The notes: a model not told the origin generated them from the letters alone. Shown: positions 32,753-45,022, numbered from the stretch's first letter. The stretch: DNA of 64,000 nt from Eutreptiella sp. 'Long Island Sound 2002' (GCA_964036045.1 OZ038388.1:32075759-32139758); one strand, 5' to 3'. Made by a program: numbers and translations.

Positions 32753-33469
32753 CTAGCGCCGACGCGCCAAGGATCTCCGCCACCGCGTCAGGGTTGCCGG
32801 GCTGGCAGGCGCTCCCGCCATACATGCGGCGGCCGGGACGCGCCTCAGCACAGAGCGTCCCCCTGGCGGCGCCCCAGGCGCACTAGGGCCAAGGACAGGG
32901 CCGCGGCACGGTGGGCGCCCGCTGCCTGAAGCACAGTGCGCCTTCTTGTGACCGGTGCCGCCGCATGCGATACGGCATAAGCGGGTGCTGCTAGGCGGCC
33001 GCGGCGGCGTGCCCGCCGGTGCAAGCACGGCGGGGCCAGACCCCGTAGATGCGATGGGAGGGGGCCCAAGCCCTGTTGGCGTGGCTGTGGCGTGCGCGCC
33101 GAGCATCGGAAGCACTGCCGCCCCTGGAGCGGCCGGTGACGCAGCACTGTCCGGCGGCGCCTCGGGTGTTGGGCAAGCGCCCCCCGCCCCCCGGGCGACG
33201 GGCGCGTGTGCCAGCGCGGCCGCGAGTGCGCACCGAGACACGCCCGAGGGGGGGGGTGCCCCGGCGCGGGCACCCGGGGCGGATCCCCCCTCTCCCCCGC
33301 CCTCCCCACTTGCACCGGCGGTGGCAGCCCCCCCCCCCCCCCCCAGGGCCCCCGCCCAGCCACCTGACGGCCCCGCCGCCGAGGTAGGGCAGTGCAGCGG
33401 CCTCATTGCCCAATGTTTTTTTGCACATTTCGCGAGCACTACCTGCACGCCGCTCGCGGGTGGACCCAC
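32753..33469 (-). pseudogene. Possible Gag/ORF1-like fragment, Ala/Pro/Gly-rich
   Basis: An open minus frame of 238 codons, mostly Ala/Gly/Pro. Near its end CRIACGGTGHKKAHC resembles a zinc knuckle, but the first spacing is C-x3-C instead of C-x2-C. High GC inflates ORF length here, so coding status is doubtful. Confidence 0.3.
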
Positions 33470-33574
33470 GCCCCCCCCCCCCCCCCCCCCCGGGGTTCGC
33501 AGTCCCCCCCCCCCAAAGGAGGGGGGTAGATCTCCTTCATCCTCGTCGTCATCACCCCCTTCATCGTCGGATTG

Positions 33575-33880
33575 TGGGATGGGTTTGAGTGGTCATTTGG
33601 CAGCAACATGGGTCTCTAGCAAACATGGGGACCCACGTGGTGGCCACTAGGCCCATGTAGCCTGGGGCAATGCCCCCCCCCCGAAAGCCGCAAAATTGCT
33701 GTTGGTGGAATCTTAAAATTTTCGAAAATTTAATTTTTCCGAAACCCATCTGTTGCCTCTTAGATAGGTTTGGGTGATCATTTGGTGACAATACGGATAC
33801 TCCCGCACCCATGGGGACCCACATGGTGGCCGCTAGGCTCATGTAGCCCTACTCATATGCCCCTCGAAAACCCTAGCATT
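33575..33880 (-). repeat. Dispersed repeat family B, inverted tandem pair
   Basis: Two consecutive inverted copies of GGGGACCCACxTGGTGGCC with the TGATCATTTGG block, separated by an A/T-rich stretch. Pure C runs lie immediately upstream (33470-33490 and 33504-33513). Confidence 0.75.
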
Positions 33881-33929
33881 GCTGTGTTTAGGGGGTTTAG
33901 GCTCTTTTAGTGGTACCCAAAATTTTTCA

Positions 33930-35047
33930 AATTTTGATTCCCGGCCTGGGGTTGGGCCTCGTCAGCCAGCGGTGCACCGGCCGTAGGGAGCCCAGCGCCG
34001 CTTGCAAGCGGGCCAGCGGGCATGTGGTTGATCGCCCTCGGGCTCCCTGGAGGCGGGGGCACAGGCGTACCTCCTTCATGAGGCCATCCGTCCCCCGCCC
34101 CTACGGCACTGTCGCGGGGGCGGCTGCAAGGGGGGTCATCGGGTCGATGCTGCCCAAATCCGGTTCCAGGCACGAGAGGGCCAGGAGGACCTCTTCCGCC
34201 ACCCAGGGCCCAGAGGCGGTCCACGTCCCCTTCCCCTAGCGTCTCCTACCATTTCCGCCATAGGGGGCCCACCAGACGGGACATGAGCCATGCTTGATCG
34301 CCGGGCTCCCGCAATAGGGGGGCCACTGGGCGCGGTCGGACGAACTTCAGCACCTGCTGCCGCGTCCCCTGGAGGTGCAAGTCGAAGCGGACCGGCTGGT
34401 GGCCGGGAATCTCCCCGCGCGGGGGGGGGGTTGGGTTGGGTTGGGTCAAGGCCTCATCCGGACCTCCGGGACCACGGACATCGCCCTTCCCTGCACGTCA
34501 CAACTGGTCCGGCGGGTTCACGGTTGTCCGGTCTCAAGGCCTACCGGACTGATGACCGCCCCCGTACCCCGCGGTGGCACACGCAGGAGGGAGATGCCGC
34601 CGTGCCTGTGTGTGTGGGGCGCGCGTGCTGCCTGGGGAAGTGTGTGGCCTGGTGCTCCAGGCCCCGGTGGGGAGGCTGGAGGAGCCTGACACTGAGCCCA
34701 CCGGGGGAGTTGTCGGCCTGGACACGCCACCTCCAGGTCTACCGACATGCCGCTGGTCGCCCACTACTGCCGATGGCAGGGGGTGGCCATGCTCCACACA
34801 CAACTGGGGGCGGTCCGCACTCCCTGATTGCACTGGCACGGGTGGTGCTGCTCTAGGCTGGACCTGCCTCCCACGGTGACGGGGTGGGCGGTTGGAGGGG
34901 CCCATGGGCGCGCCGAGCGCTTCCCCGCCCCGGGGTCCACCCGGGCCAGAGGTCCGGGCGGCGGTGCAACTGTCCTCGTAAACGGGGGGGCCCGGAGGGC
35001 ACACCACCCGAGTGACCGCTCCTTGGGGCGCGGGGGGGGGGGGGGAC
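33930..35047 (-). pseudogene. Decayed non-LTR element sequence downstream of the endonuclease
   Basis: GC-rich with open frames on both strands. The minus strand shows short coding-like pieces, for example QGTRQQVLKFVRPRPVAPLL and WLMSRLVGPLWRKW, as expected for the linker between endonuclease and RT. No continuous frame exists. Confidence 0.4.
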
Positions 35048-35764
35048 TTATTGCAACAAGGGCGCGAGGCGAGTGCCCACCAGCAACCCGTCAATGCGAG
35101 AGGGTTGCTGCATCCCCGGGCCAAGGTACGAGCAAAGGGGGGCTCGTCCCGCCGCTGCAGCAATCTCCATGTCCGCGTCACTTGGCGCGAGGAGGGAGGC
35201 CAGCACCCCTGGGGGGACTTGGTGGAGGTCACCTAGCAGGAAGTTCACGTCCCCGCCGACCACCTGAGGCGCTGCCCCGTTTAGTGCCATGTACTCGAGG
35301 GCGCGTTCCGACAACTTCAACTCTGGCCGTGATGGGACCCCATATATGGCGTGCACGTGGAGGGCGTCGGCCCAGGTGCCCAGGCCGACCAGGACATGGC
35401 ACCTCCGCGCAGAGTGCCACAGCTCCGACACCGCGTCGCCTGCTAGAGCCACCGCCCGGGGCTTTTCCTGCTGCGCTAGATGCCCCTGGCAGACCAGGAC
35501 GCCCCTGCCCCGGGACTCCAGCGGCGCCCCCCGGGAAGGTTGCCATCCCGCCTCCCGCGCCCGCGCCGCAACGACGCGTTGTCCTGTCGCGGTGAGGTGC
35601 ATCTCGGACAGGAGCAAGACGTCCACCTCCCAGGCGAGGACGGTGTCAAGGTGGGCACGGAGTGACGTCACGTTGGCCACCGCAATGCGCAGCAGCAGTC
35701 CCGGAGGGGGGTGGACATCTCCACGCCGTGCCAACAAACATTTCCCCGTGTACCCTGCGCGCAC
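35048..35764 (-). pseudogene. Non-LTR retrotransposon AP-endonuclease-like (EEP) domain
   Basis: A clean 238-codon frame: RRGDVHPPPG, then IAVANVTSLRAHLD, VDVLLLSEMHL (catalytic Glu), YGVPSRPELKLS, VVGGDVNFLLGDL (GD.N motif) and SRIDGLLVGTR (Asp). This is the exonuclease-endonuclease-phosphatase fold used by LINE-type elements to nick target DNA. The final SDH motif is absent because the frame stops after the ID motif, so the domain is truncated by a frameshift. Confidence 0.8.
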
Positions 35765-36029
35765 CGCGCACCCGCAGGGGGGGCAGGGGGGTGGAGAAAA
35801 AAGGGGGAAATTCGCATCCCCGGGGTGGCGGGGGTCCTAGGGGGACGGCCACCAGTGCCCTCCTGCCAGCGCCCGTCGTTCCCCGCCCACGGAGTGATTT
35901 GAGGCCTCCGGGGGCCACCCCGCGATCCCCAAGCAGAGGGTGTGGAGACACCCCACGGGGATCCCCACGCCCCCCCATGCAAGGGCAGGTGGGGGGGGGG
36001 GGGGGGCGTCACGCCCACCACCAGGGCTA

Positions 36030-37300
36030 GCGACCCAAAAAAAAGCTGAGGCGAAGCAAGCTGGATAGGTCAGGTGCCAGAGTGGGGAAAGGGTCAGGCC
36101 TGTCAGACCGCCAGCAGGGCAGCTTCCGGAGGGCAGCCCGGTCGTAGGTCACAAAGACGATGAAGAGGAGGAGGAGGAGGGCGACGGCGGCGCCTGTGGA
36201 GGAGAGCCGGGAGTCAGCCCCGCGAGGGGAGGGAGGGGGGGCACAAGCTCCGAAGGAGGGCGGCAAGCTTCCCAGCCCCCGGCCAGCCGGGTGGCCTCCT
36301 GCAGGGCCTCCTGGGAGGGGCCGAGGCGGGTGGCGGGCACGCCGGTCACGGCATCGGGGGTGGTCGTTGTCGCGCTGAGCTCGCTAGGCTCAGGGACTAC
36401 CACTAGACATATGTGACGCCGCCGGCGAGGAGGTTGGCAACCTCGCCAGTCACGCCGGACCAATCCTCGCAGGCTGGGGGGGGGGGGGGCTGGTCGTTAT
36501 CCCAGGCCCGCCCCCACTAGTCCGCCCTGACCGTGTGGTCGCGCCCCTGGTCGGTCTTGCCCTCAAAATAGACAAGCCGGCTCACAGGGTTGGGGAGCCA
36601 AGAGGTCGGGGGGCGGGTCCTAGCGCTGCCCCCTGTAGTCCCACAGGGGGCTTTGGTAATCCTCCCACCAGAGTGGTGAGAGGGACCAAAACCAGCTATG
36701 GGCAAGGCACCCCTTGCGGCGGGTGGGGCAATGGGTCCGGGCGAAAAGGGCGCCATAGTAGCGCTAGTGGACCACCTCGTGCACCATAGCGCCCTTGGTG
36801 CCCAAGTCATGCCCGGCCGCCGTCGGGACAGCAGAGATCCAGACGGGGGCGTCTTGAGAGCGTTGCCAGGCCCGTCTCCACCCATTCCATGCCCTTAGGA
36901 GTAAGTCTTGTAGGCGGACAACTCTAGGGCAGATGCCATCCAGGGGGGCGAGGGCGCAGGTGGCTGCCCAGCGTGCGCGCTGGGGTGGCTGAGGGTAAGC
37001 CAGCACGGCGTTGCTGTGCCATCGGCGCAGGTGCGGGATCCCCCAATATCGGCGATGCGCGGGCGTGAGACGGGGGCGAGGCGCCGGCTTGGCGGCGCAC
37101 TTGGCAGCTCGTCGGGGGCGGGCCATGGTTAGCAGAAAAAAATCGGAGAGGGAGCTGTGCATAGAAGCAGAGAGAACGCTTTTTGCGTGCCGCAGGGTTT
37201 GGGTTTCGCGGTTCCATTGCACAACAACTAAGTCAAATGAATCACAAATGATGTCCGCCGGCAAAGAATTGATTAATGGCATGCATGTTATATGGAGCAT
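36030..37300 (-). pseudogene. Retroelement-derived GC-rich fragments
   Basis: Minus-strand pieces with coding character but no single frame: SWLPNPVSRLVYFEGKTDQG near 36540-36600, and RRYWGIPHLRRWHSNAVLAY with VVRLQDLLLRAWNGWRRAW at about 36850-37080. They could be C-terminal parts of a retroelement polyprotein. No family is assigned. Confidence 0.35.
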
Positions 37301-39660
37301 GATGTGAGAGAAGTCAATTTTAAGGTTAGTGTCTGAGCGGGGTTTGGCTTTTGGCGCGCCGCACGTGCCGCAGCAAAAGCGTTCTCAGAGAGGGGGGGGG
37401 CTAGTGGCAGGAGGGCTGGCAGCTCTCTAGCGAAAGGGACCCACGGGGCCAAAGGTTGCACCCGCAATCCAGGACCCCCGTCCCGTAGGAACCCGGTCAG
37501 GGGTAAGGGCAAAGGGCGCAGGGGGCAGAGCATTGCACGGTGTCGTGCCTCCCCACCCCCCTCTCCACAGGACACTGATGCGGTCGGGTGCCCCTCTTGC
37601 CACCAACACAACCGCCACCGCCCCAGCCGCCGGCAGCAGCCCTCGCCTGCGTGAGGCCCCGGGCCTCCCGGTGCCACCTGGGCACCTCCCTCTGCGGATG
37701 GTGTAGAGACACCACCCGAGGGCCACGAGCCGGGCTCAGGTTCTCGTGCAGGCGTCGGCCGGGCCAGGTGATCGGAGCTCCCACCGCAAGCACCCATAGC
37801 CACAGCGCCAGCACTAGCCAAAAACACAATACGCCGCTCATATGCGGGGGGACATAGGGGTGGGGGCCACCTAGACTTTGGGGGGGGGGGGGGGGCACAG
37901 AATTTACAAAATATTGTCCTCCTCCCCCCATTTGGCCTCTGCCCCAGCCACCACAGCGGCGTCTTCATCAGCCATGGTGTGGTCACCCGTGGCAGCGTCG
38001 GCTAACACGGCCGCGGCAGGAATCGCCATGCCCGGGCGCTGCATGGCCTGCTCCTCCTTCTCAATGCCCGGCGCGCGGTCGCACAGAAGGCAGTCCTTGT
38101 AGCGCCCCCCACTGCCACGGCGGCGAGAGAGCTCCTAGACACGGTTTGGGAGGCGCATGTCCTACGCTACGTGGGCCACAGCCAGGAACTCCTCCTGCAC
38201 GGGGGCCGGGTCGTGGTCCGGGTGGTCTTCGAGGGCTTCCCCGTCCCCCTCAAGGCGGATCCAACAAACTTGGAGGACGTGTCTCGGGGGGAATGGGTCC
38301 TCACACCCAACCTCCGCTATTTCCCACGCCACCCGCTCGGTGCGTACCGAGCAGCGCAAGGACATGCCCTTGACGGAGATGCTGTCACGGGAGCGGCGCA
38401 GCATCTTTAGCAGGGCCGCCACCGTGGGCACCCCCTGGGAACCGCCCCTGACGTGCACCAGAGCAGTGACCTCCAGCACCTCGTCGTGCGCCATGAATGC
38501 CACCGCCACCACCAGGTGCGCCTCATGCAGAGTACAGCCCACCAGCACCATGCGCTGCAGTGGGGTGCCACGAGAGGGCTGCCGCCACTCGGCCGGGTGG
38601 TGTCCCGGCGTGATCTGTAGAGGGCCCCACTCGCGTAGCAAGTCCCACACCGCCCCATTGTGCACCGCCGGGGCTAAACCGTGGTGGTCGCCGGAAGTAG
38701 CTGCTGCAAGGCCGTCACCGTGGGTGGGTGGGAGTGTTGATTCCTAGCCCAGGGCCGCAATTACCTGCACCCGGCCGCGCCGGCGGGTGAGCGTGCAGGC
38801 CCACCATTCCGGGCGGTGGCACGGTCCGCCGCTGCCTGGGCAGCCAGCTCGTAGTTGGCCTTTCCAAACTTCCCTACACCGTAAAGGGCAATATGCCCCT
38901 TGGCCATTTTGATATCCTTGGCAGCCCATGTGCTAGGACTTGGCGAAGGGGTGGATCGGGAGGATCCCGCTTTGGCACAGGCAGCCCTCGGTGTGCGCGA
39001 GGTGCCGGTGGCCGGTGCCTTTGCCCTCCCAGCGGCACGGGGAGGCCCGGGCGGCCGGCACCGCAACAGCGTTTCCGGCCGCCTGAGCAAGGCGGCGGGC
39101 AGCGGCTAGGGCCGGGGCTGGGGCGGCCTCCACGCGACTCGGCGAGGTTCTTGCGGTGGGTGTTGATTATGTCCTCCAAGGATTTGATCTGCCGCTGCAG
39201 CAGCGAGATCATTGATTGCTGAGCGGTGGGGGGGGGGGGGGCTAGCCGCCCCCCTACCGTCCCCGGGAGCATGAGCGGGTGCGTTCCGCCCCCGTGGCCG
39301 CTGGCGCGGGGGTTGGGGCCGCGAGGAAAGGGGGCAGCGCTCGGCCCAGGGCCGCAATGACCGAGGACTGCCGCAGGAGGCCCGCAAGCTGGGCAGAGAC
39401 CACGTCGGGCTCGCCCATTGCTCTGTGCGTGCGCCGCGTAGCGCCGGTCGCGTGCAAAGCGCGGAGTTGTTACGGTTGAAGATGCGCTAAAAGCGCTCCC
39501 CAAATTGGGTAGCCGTTGGGGCGGTCCGCGGCGCAAATGGCGCCGGAGGGGAACCGAGCTACCCTTGCGTAGCAGCAAGCAGGCGGTGTGCACCACGCGG
39601 GGTTCGCGGGCACGGCGTCGCCACACGCAGAGTGAGGGAAAAGTCAGCACGGTTGTGGTT
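37300..39660 (-). pseudogene. Retroelement ORF1-like fragments
   Basis: Minus frames at 38162-38665 (about 167 codons, EVTALVHVRGGSQGVPTV and GMSLRCSVRTERVAWEIAEV) and 38874-39650. The latter has a short coiled-coil candidate (SMISLLQRQIKSLEDIINTH). The order ORF1-like, endonuclease on the minus strand fits one degraded element running 39650 to about 33930. Poly-G runs are frequent (37880-37895, 39229-39240). Confidence 0.4.
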
Positions 39661-39717
39661 CAGCTAGGCAACCTCACCACGTGCAGGTACACAACAAGAA
39701 GCCTAAAAAGCAGCAAT

Positions 39718-39900
39718 TTTGGGGCTTTCGAGGGGCCAGGCTACATGGGCCTTGCGACCACTGTGTAGGTCCCCATGGGTAGTAGAGTGCCCGTATTATC
39801 ACCAAATGATCACCAAAATCCATCCCACAAAGCGACAAAGAGATTTCGGAGGTAGTCAAATTCTCGAAAATTTTCAGCCAACACATGCCGCCAATCTGAA
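39718..39900 (+). repeat. Dispersed repeat family B, copy at the right edge of the retroelement cluster
   Basis: Contains GGCTACATGGGCCTTGCGACC, GTCCCCATGGGTAGTAGAG and ACCAAATGATCACC. Copies of the same family bound the cluster at 31.1 kb and interrupt it at 33.6 kb. Confidence 0.75.
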
Positions 39901-40641
39901 AACGATGATCAATGGCCAAAAGCTTGTACCTTTACATTCCACGACAAAGCACACCACAGAATTTCACCATGCTCCATCTTCCAAGGGCTGAGTGATGCTT
40001 GGGACAGGCCATTGCACAACAGTCAGCATTGCAAAATTTGGATATGAATTTACTGTGCACAGCAGCTGGAAAATTGTGTAGTACACGATTGAAATGCGAA
40101 ACTTCTGGCAACAAAAATTCCATTTGCAAGCCCAGCCCCGTAACTGCCAGCCACTGTCCCCAGGCCCTGGCTGCCAGGTGCCCACGCCCGTCTGCAAATC
40201 AGCTTGCTGTGACCCATTCCATCTGCCCGTTCGATCTTGTCGCTCGTGCTCTTGCCGTTGGTCAGGGCTGCTTCTCCGGCCCCCAATGTAGCTGTTGCCC
40301 TGCAATGGGTCCCTGCAGCTTCTGCTGGCGATCACCAGTTTCCCACTTCTGATGTCATTTGAGTATGCAAATGGGAGTCAGGTGAGGGCTCTAGAAAAGC
40401 GAGGGGGGAAGGTAATAAATTGAAAGGTGAAATGCCACAATTGCAACCTTCCTCTTTCATGTTCGCCCTTTTGTTGATTTGGGACTGCAGTGGTCCCATT
40501 TGGGACTGCAGTGGTCCCATTAATTGCCCTCACCACAACGCTCATCTCTTTCTCCTTCATATGGCAAATCAGCCGTGCCAACTGGTGGGGGCTATTTGTA
40601 GTGGAAGAATCAGGACAGACCTTTGTCATGATCGTCACCAC
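39901..40641 (-). other. 5' part of giant-gene intron 14
   Basis: About 0.7 kb between the retroelement cluster and exon 14. TGGGACTGCAGTGGTCCCATT occurs twice in tandem at about 40480-40520. No gene is seen. Confidence 0.45.
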
Positions 40642-40741
40642 CTGCCCGCCCCAGCCTCCATTGTACAGTGTCTTGATCTCAGCCTCCGTCAGGACCGTTG
40701 AGTACTGCCGCACATCAAACAGCATGCCACGGTAGGTGTCA
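40642..40741 (-). CDS. Giant gene exon 14: end of LamG domain 1
   Basis: 100 bases encoding DTYRGMLFDVRQYSTVLTEA then EIKTLYNGG. This is the hallmark final strand and helix of LamG_3-type domains (D.R.Y...L...EI..LY). The acceptor is CATCCACAG and the donor CAG/GTGGTG. Phase agrees with exons 13 and 15. Confidence 0.85.
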
Positions 40742-40994
40742 CTGTGGATGTGGCAGTACACGGAGTACAAAAAGGGACTACAGGGTAAAACGAAACTCAC
40801 CAACCCTCAACGACCCAGGACGAACAATTCATTCACCTAACTGGAGGCTTCGGTGCTCCACCCCACTCCACACCTAACCACCCCCGCAATTCCAGAGGCT
40901 TTACATGGCTGCTTCACCGCCCCCATGCCCTGTAGTCACCCTCCCTCTGCACTAGCAAACAGGACGGATGGCACTTTGTGCTGCTGCCACATAC

Positions 40995-41176
40995 CTGGCC
41001 ACACGATTTTTCATGGTCTGCCCAACTCGATAATCATCCAGGTCCGTGGGGAATACATCACAAGTACTAGCAGCCACTTCAACTCCATCAATGTAAAGCC
41101 TGACCATGCCGCTGGAATCTCTCGTACCAGCCACATGGTGCCAAGAGCCATCCATGAGGCCGCCACCGCCTTCGAT
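40995..41176 (-). CDS. Giant gene exon 13: LamG domain 1, central strands
   Basis: 182 bases after TTTCTAG. It encodes DGSWHHVAGTRDSSGMVRLY then IDGVEVAAS and DDYRVGQTMKNRVA. The W-H-H-V-A-G-T-x-D...L-Y-I-D-G pattern is diagnostic of LamG/concanavalin-like domains. The strong donor is CAG/GTATGT. The phase at its start does not match exon 12, so a small exon with the intervening strands is likely missing. Confidence 0.88.
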
Positions 41177-43829
41177 CTAGAAAATACAATGGGAATCATC
41201 CAAAGCGCTGAGCAAAAGGTGGGTAAATGCTTAGGATGGGGGGATGGGGGCAGAAATTTCTCCAGACACCCCGCCCCTCCCACAGATGCCGGCAGCCAAC
41301 CCAATCTCTTAATCTCTTGAAACCATCTTTCATGAACTTCCCGAATCCCTATTAGTCCCACCCCCCCCCCCCAAAAAAACAGGTCAAAAATGAGCTTGAA
41401 ACAGGTCAAGGCGAATGAGCTCCTTTCCAAACCTACCCATATCCACCCACAGATCCTCATCCATCCACAACCAAGGGAAAAAGCAATGCCACTTAGCTCG
41501 AATGCACAGCAAGCAGTGTGCACGAATATGAGAGTGTGTGCATTGCCACTGCGAAACAAGTGAGCCTCCCCTGGGTGGTAGTGAAGCCTCTAAACCCCTC
41601 CCGAAGTTAGCGAAACAACTGGGGGACATAGAAGGGGGAAAGCCTGTGAGAGGGACACAGAGGGGTAAACGACATTGCAAGGGGACCAAAGATGGAGAAC
41701 AGGAAGCAAAATGGCCCTCAAAACATCCCAAGAAACAGCAATGGAAAAATGATGATGATTGATGCACCAAAATACATCTCTGGTGGCCTATGCTCACACC
41801 ACTCTCCTTTTGGTTGCAAATGAAAGTGGCCATGTAACCCTTCTGATCTTGGGGCAGCAGGACAGAGCAAGGAGAAATCAAAATGGCTGCATAACCCTAG
41901 CTGTCTAGGGGCCAGCAAAGCGTTGAGGGATCAAATTGCTACATAACCACTGCCAACAGTACCCGCCCCCCCCCCCCCCCGTGTCCAACGAACAATTTGA
42001 TCCCAAATTAATACGGTCCGAACGGGAGTGTTTGTTGGACACGCTGTTCGGTGCACGCGACAATATTGTGAAATGGCAGAAACAAGTCCCTAGGCACAAG
42101 ATACCCAGCCCATTCAAAGCACAAAGCGGCGGGGGCCTCCAATTAGCACTTTTCAGAGTAGAAGCCCTTGTTCGGTCCTGCCTCATGCGGAAAAGCTGAA
42201 CATGCTCCCCGGGCTTGGGGCCCTTCTTGCTCTTGGCATGGGCAGAACTGGCAGCGGCCAGGTGCAAGCTAGGAATCAGTCATGGTGGGCAATAGAGGTC
42301 CTATAGTTGAGGGACACCATTCCTTCACAACCTGCTTTACAAATTTGCCCACCAACCCTGCAAGACACTTCACAACAGCCCCTCATTTCCTCAAACTTTT
42401 CACCTCAAATTGCGGTTCTGGAGCCTGGTACCAAATTAAGTACCTAATTAATTTGGTCCCAAATTAATACGGTCCGAACGAAAGTGTTTGTTCGTTGGAC
42501 ACCGGGGGGGGGGGGGGTAAGGAACCAAAATGGCTCAGGTCGAGGGGCCTACAAAGCATGGGTGCAAAAAAGGGGGGGGGGCTACATAACTCCTGCTGTC
42601 TCGGGGCCCATAGAGCAGTGAGGAATCAAAAATGGCTACATAGCAGGGCTGCAAGCGGGGAGAAATCAAAATGACTACATAATCCCTGCTTTTTGCTGTC
42701 AACACGAGTACTAACTTTTTGGTTTACACTGTAATGCGAGTGATTTTTTTTGCTGTAAAGGTGAGAACCAAGTAGTTGCAAAAACGAATTTTTCCCCTCA
42801 ACTTCAGAGCGGGGAAAAAATTTACCCAACTTACAACATACACTTGTGTGGTCCAAAACAGCCAAATTTGCACACAGTGCGAGCATGTCGCATGCTATGC
42901 CCCCTTGGATTGGGATGCGAGAGATACAGGCACGACTAGGCAGTCATCCAGAAGAGGCAAAGGCACAGGCGAAGCAAAACGTGGTCGGGAGTAAACACTG
43001 TGGTGCGACTTTGGGTGGTATTTCATGCATATTTTTGGAATGATATGAACAAAGGTGAAGGGTACACACATGGCATTGTGGAAGGTCCAGTGTTAGCCGG
43101 AATACAAGGAGATCCACGGGATGGCCAAAATGTCAGAAAAAAAATTCATGTGTGCAAGCAATGTGGTCCAGAAAAACCATCAGTTGCCTTGTATTAAGGA
43201 AATTCTTTCGGCCATTGTTGACTCCTCAAAAAATTTGGTTTGGCGTATGATTTCCCAGAATGGCACTGTCAATTGAGCCCGAACGTGCACTGGCGTCTGA
43301 CGAGCAACAATGTGCAGTGCAAATGCGAACTGGCGTATGGGGAATGGACGTGTGCCCGTACAGCCGTGCACAGGCATCTGGCGAGCGAATGTGTGCCAGT
43401 GCAAGCGTGCGTGAACGTCTGCCAGTGCATGTCTGCACTGGCATCACATAAGCGAACGACTGAAGCAGCCCAAGACCCATTCGCGAATGCTGAGGGGGCA
43501 GGGGCTAACTGAATGCTTCATCAGAAACCAGAAACCAGAGGCTCATGTGGTGCTACATGGGGCGTATTGTGCCAGGTCCCACGACAACGGGCCAAAGTGT
43601 GGCAGGAAAGGGACCTGAGAACACTGTGACGATGTGCTACTTGCGACATGTGAGGGGGCTGCCTCAATATCTCTGAGACCAGGAGCGGCAGAAGAGATTA
43701 GGCGGGGCATTTTGTACTATTGCAACGCCAGCAACAACTCAATGTCTTGTACATTGTTGGGGAGGGACTAGACCTGGCAGGTCCCCAGAGTGGGGATTGC
43801 AGACATAACCTCCTCCCAACGGAGCTTAC
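41177..43829 (-). other. Giant-gene intron 12 with dispersed repeats
   Basis: Contains two copies of a hairpin-forming repeat (41981-42042 and about 42437-42503), poly-C and poly-G runs (41966-41980, 42505-42518, 42570-42580) and recurring GGCTxCATAAC(C)CCTGCTGTCT.GGGGCC at 41882, 42582 and 50518. A small exon should lie somewhere here but I could not place it. Confidence 0.45.
41981..42042. repeat. Hairpin repeat GTGTCCAACGAACAA...TTTGTTGGACAC, copy 1
   Basis: Self-complementary ends GTGTCCAAC / GTTGGACAC around CCCAAATTAATACGGTCCGA. A second copy with the same core lies at about 42437-42503, where the left arm is altered. Confidence 0.75.
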
Positions 43830-44031
43830 CATCAATGATCACAAGCTGCGTGAAGTCGTCACGCTGCTGCACGGCATTACCCCAGCTGATGATCGTAACC
43901 GCTGAGGTTGGCTTTACGTACCACACGTAACCAATCTGCTCCCTGTTGATACGCACCCATGCACTGCGGGTTTCCTCTGCAGGTCGGCCGAAGTAGGGGA
44001 TCAACAGCAAACCATCATAAGCCCAGAACAC
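43830..44031 (-). CDS. Giant gene exon 12: LamG domain 1, early strands
   Basis: 202 bases after TTGACACAG with a strong donor GATG/GTAAGC. It encodes VFWAYDGLLLIPYFGRPAEE then IGYVWYVKPTSAVTIISWGN and DDFTQLVIID. The V-WYVKP..A...IISWG core is the usual 'fSvs.WvK.....t.iisrg' strand pair of LamG_3 domains. Confidence 0.8.
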
Positions 44032-44850
44032 CTGTGTCAAAATTGGACGGGGCTTGGACATGCAGCTGGCATACGGAAAGCGAGGCAGGTGCAGCTGGAG
44101 GAGGAGGACCCTTGCCCATCTGTTTCCCTTGTTTCCATGTGTTTGTAAAGAGACCCTAACAAATACCTGGCGGTTTGCTTGCGTTCCTTTTGCTGGTGCC
44201 AGTTACTGACTGCTGCTCGCAGGAATGCTGCCCTTTGGCTGCATCTGCATCTGCATGCATTGGCTTGCATGACTGTGGCGTGTTGTGCTGTGATGAGATG
44301 CTTGAGCTGTGGTTGATCTTGGTTGTGGCTGGTAATACTCTGCGCAGTTACTGCGGGGACTGGTTGCATTGTCAATTGCTGCTGCTGCTGGCTGCTGAGA
44401 GATGCGCCACAACATGCACATACACGTTTCTTCTTGCATTGTACAGACCAGCAGGGCGCATTGTTAACAAACTCATGAGTGCTTCTGCCTCAAAGCAATG
44501 CACGAGCAGCAAGTGAGATGGAGGGTACAGCTGGCGTTCTCCTGTGTCCCAGATGACTACCAAACTCCAAAGGATATTTCACAGCAGGTTTGGTGGCAGT
44601 TTTCAGGAGGCTGACATCAGATCCAGCCAACGGAAAACATGCCACAGCAAAAAGAGGTAAGGAGGGGTCTCAGCATCTCCAGCAATGGCAAACAGCAGTA
44701 TGGGGAATGGAGGTTCAGTCATGAACCGCATTAGGGGGCTAAATAATGGATGAATGGGATACTCTGTGCTGACGTGTACCCTGCCTTACCCAAGATCATG
44801 GACACTGCAGTGGCAGTCGCAACCAATCAAGCGCCGGCAAAAGAACATAC
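44032..44850 (-). other. Giant-gene intron 11
   Basis: About 0.8 kb with GCTGCT-rich low complexity near 44380-44400. No gene is seen. Confidence 0.45.
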
Positions 44851-45022
44851 TGGATACTTTGGTGACGTGGCATCAGGGTCCTGCGCAAAGAAACTCTTGT
44901 TGAAACCGGGGCCCATTGCCCCATGCAGATCGTAATCACTGGCGTCCAAAGTGGAACCATCAGCGAGCCACTGACCTCTCAGGCCTCCACCCACGAAAGG
45001 CTGCCCCATAATGAGGTGCATG
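44851..45022 (-). CDS. Giant gene exon 11: start of LamG domain 1
   Basis: 172 bases after CTTTCTTCAG. It encodes GQPFVGGGLRGQWLADGSTL then DASDYDLHGAMGPGFNKS, the opening 'L.g.W.lDG...D.sg..h.' strand of LamG_3 domains. The strong donor CCA/GTATGT gives phase 0 into exon 12. Confidence 0.82.

Noticed and set aside
31350-39660. Many long plus- and minus-strand ORFs as host genes
   Set aside because: GC is very high, so stops are rare in all frames. The recognisable parts are retroelement RT, endonuclease and ORF1 pieces with frameshifts.
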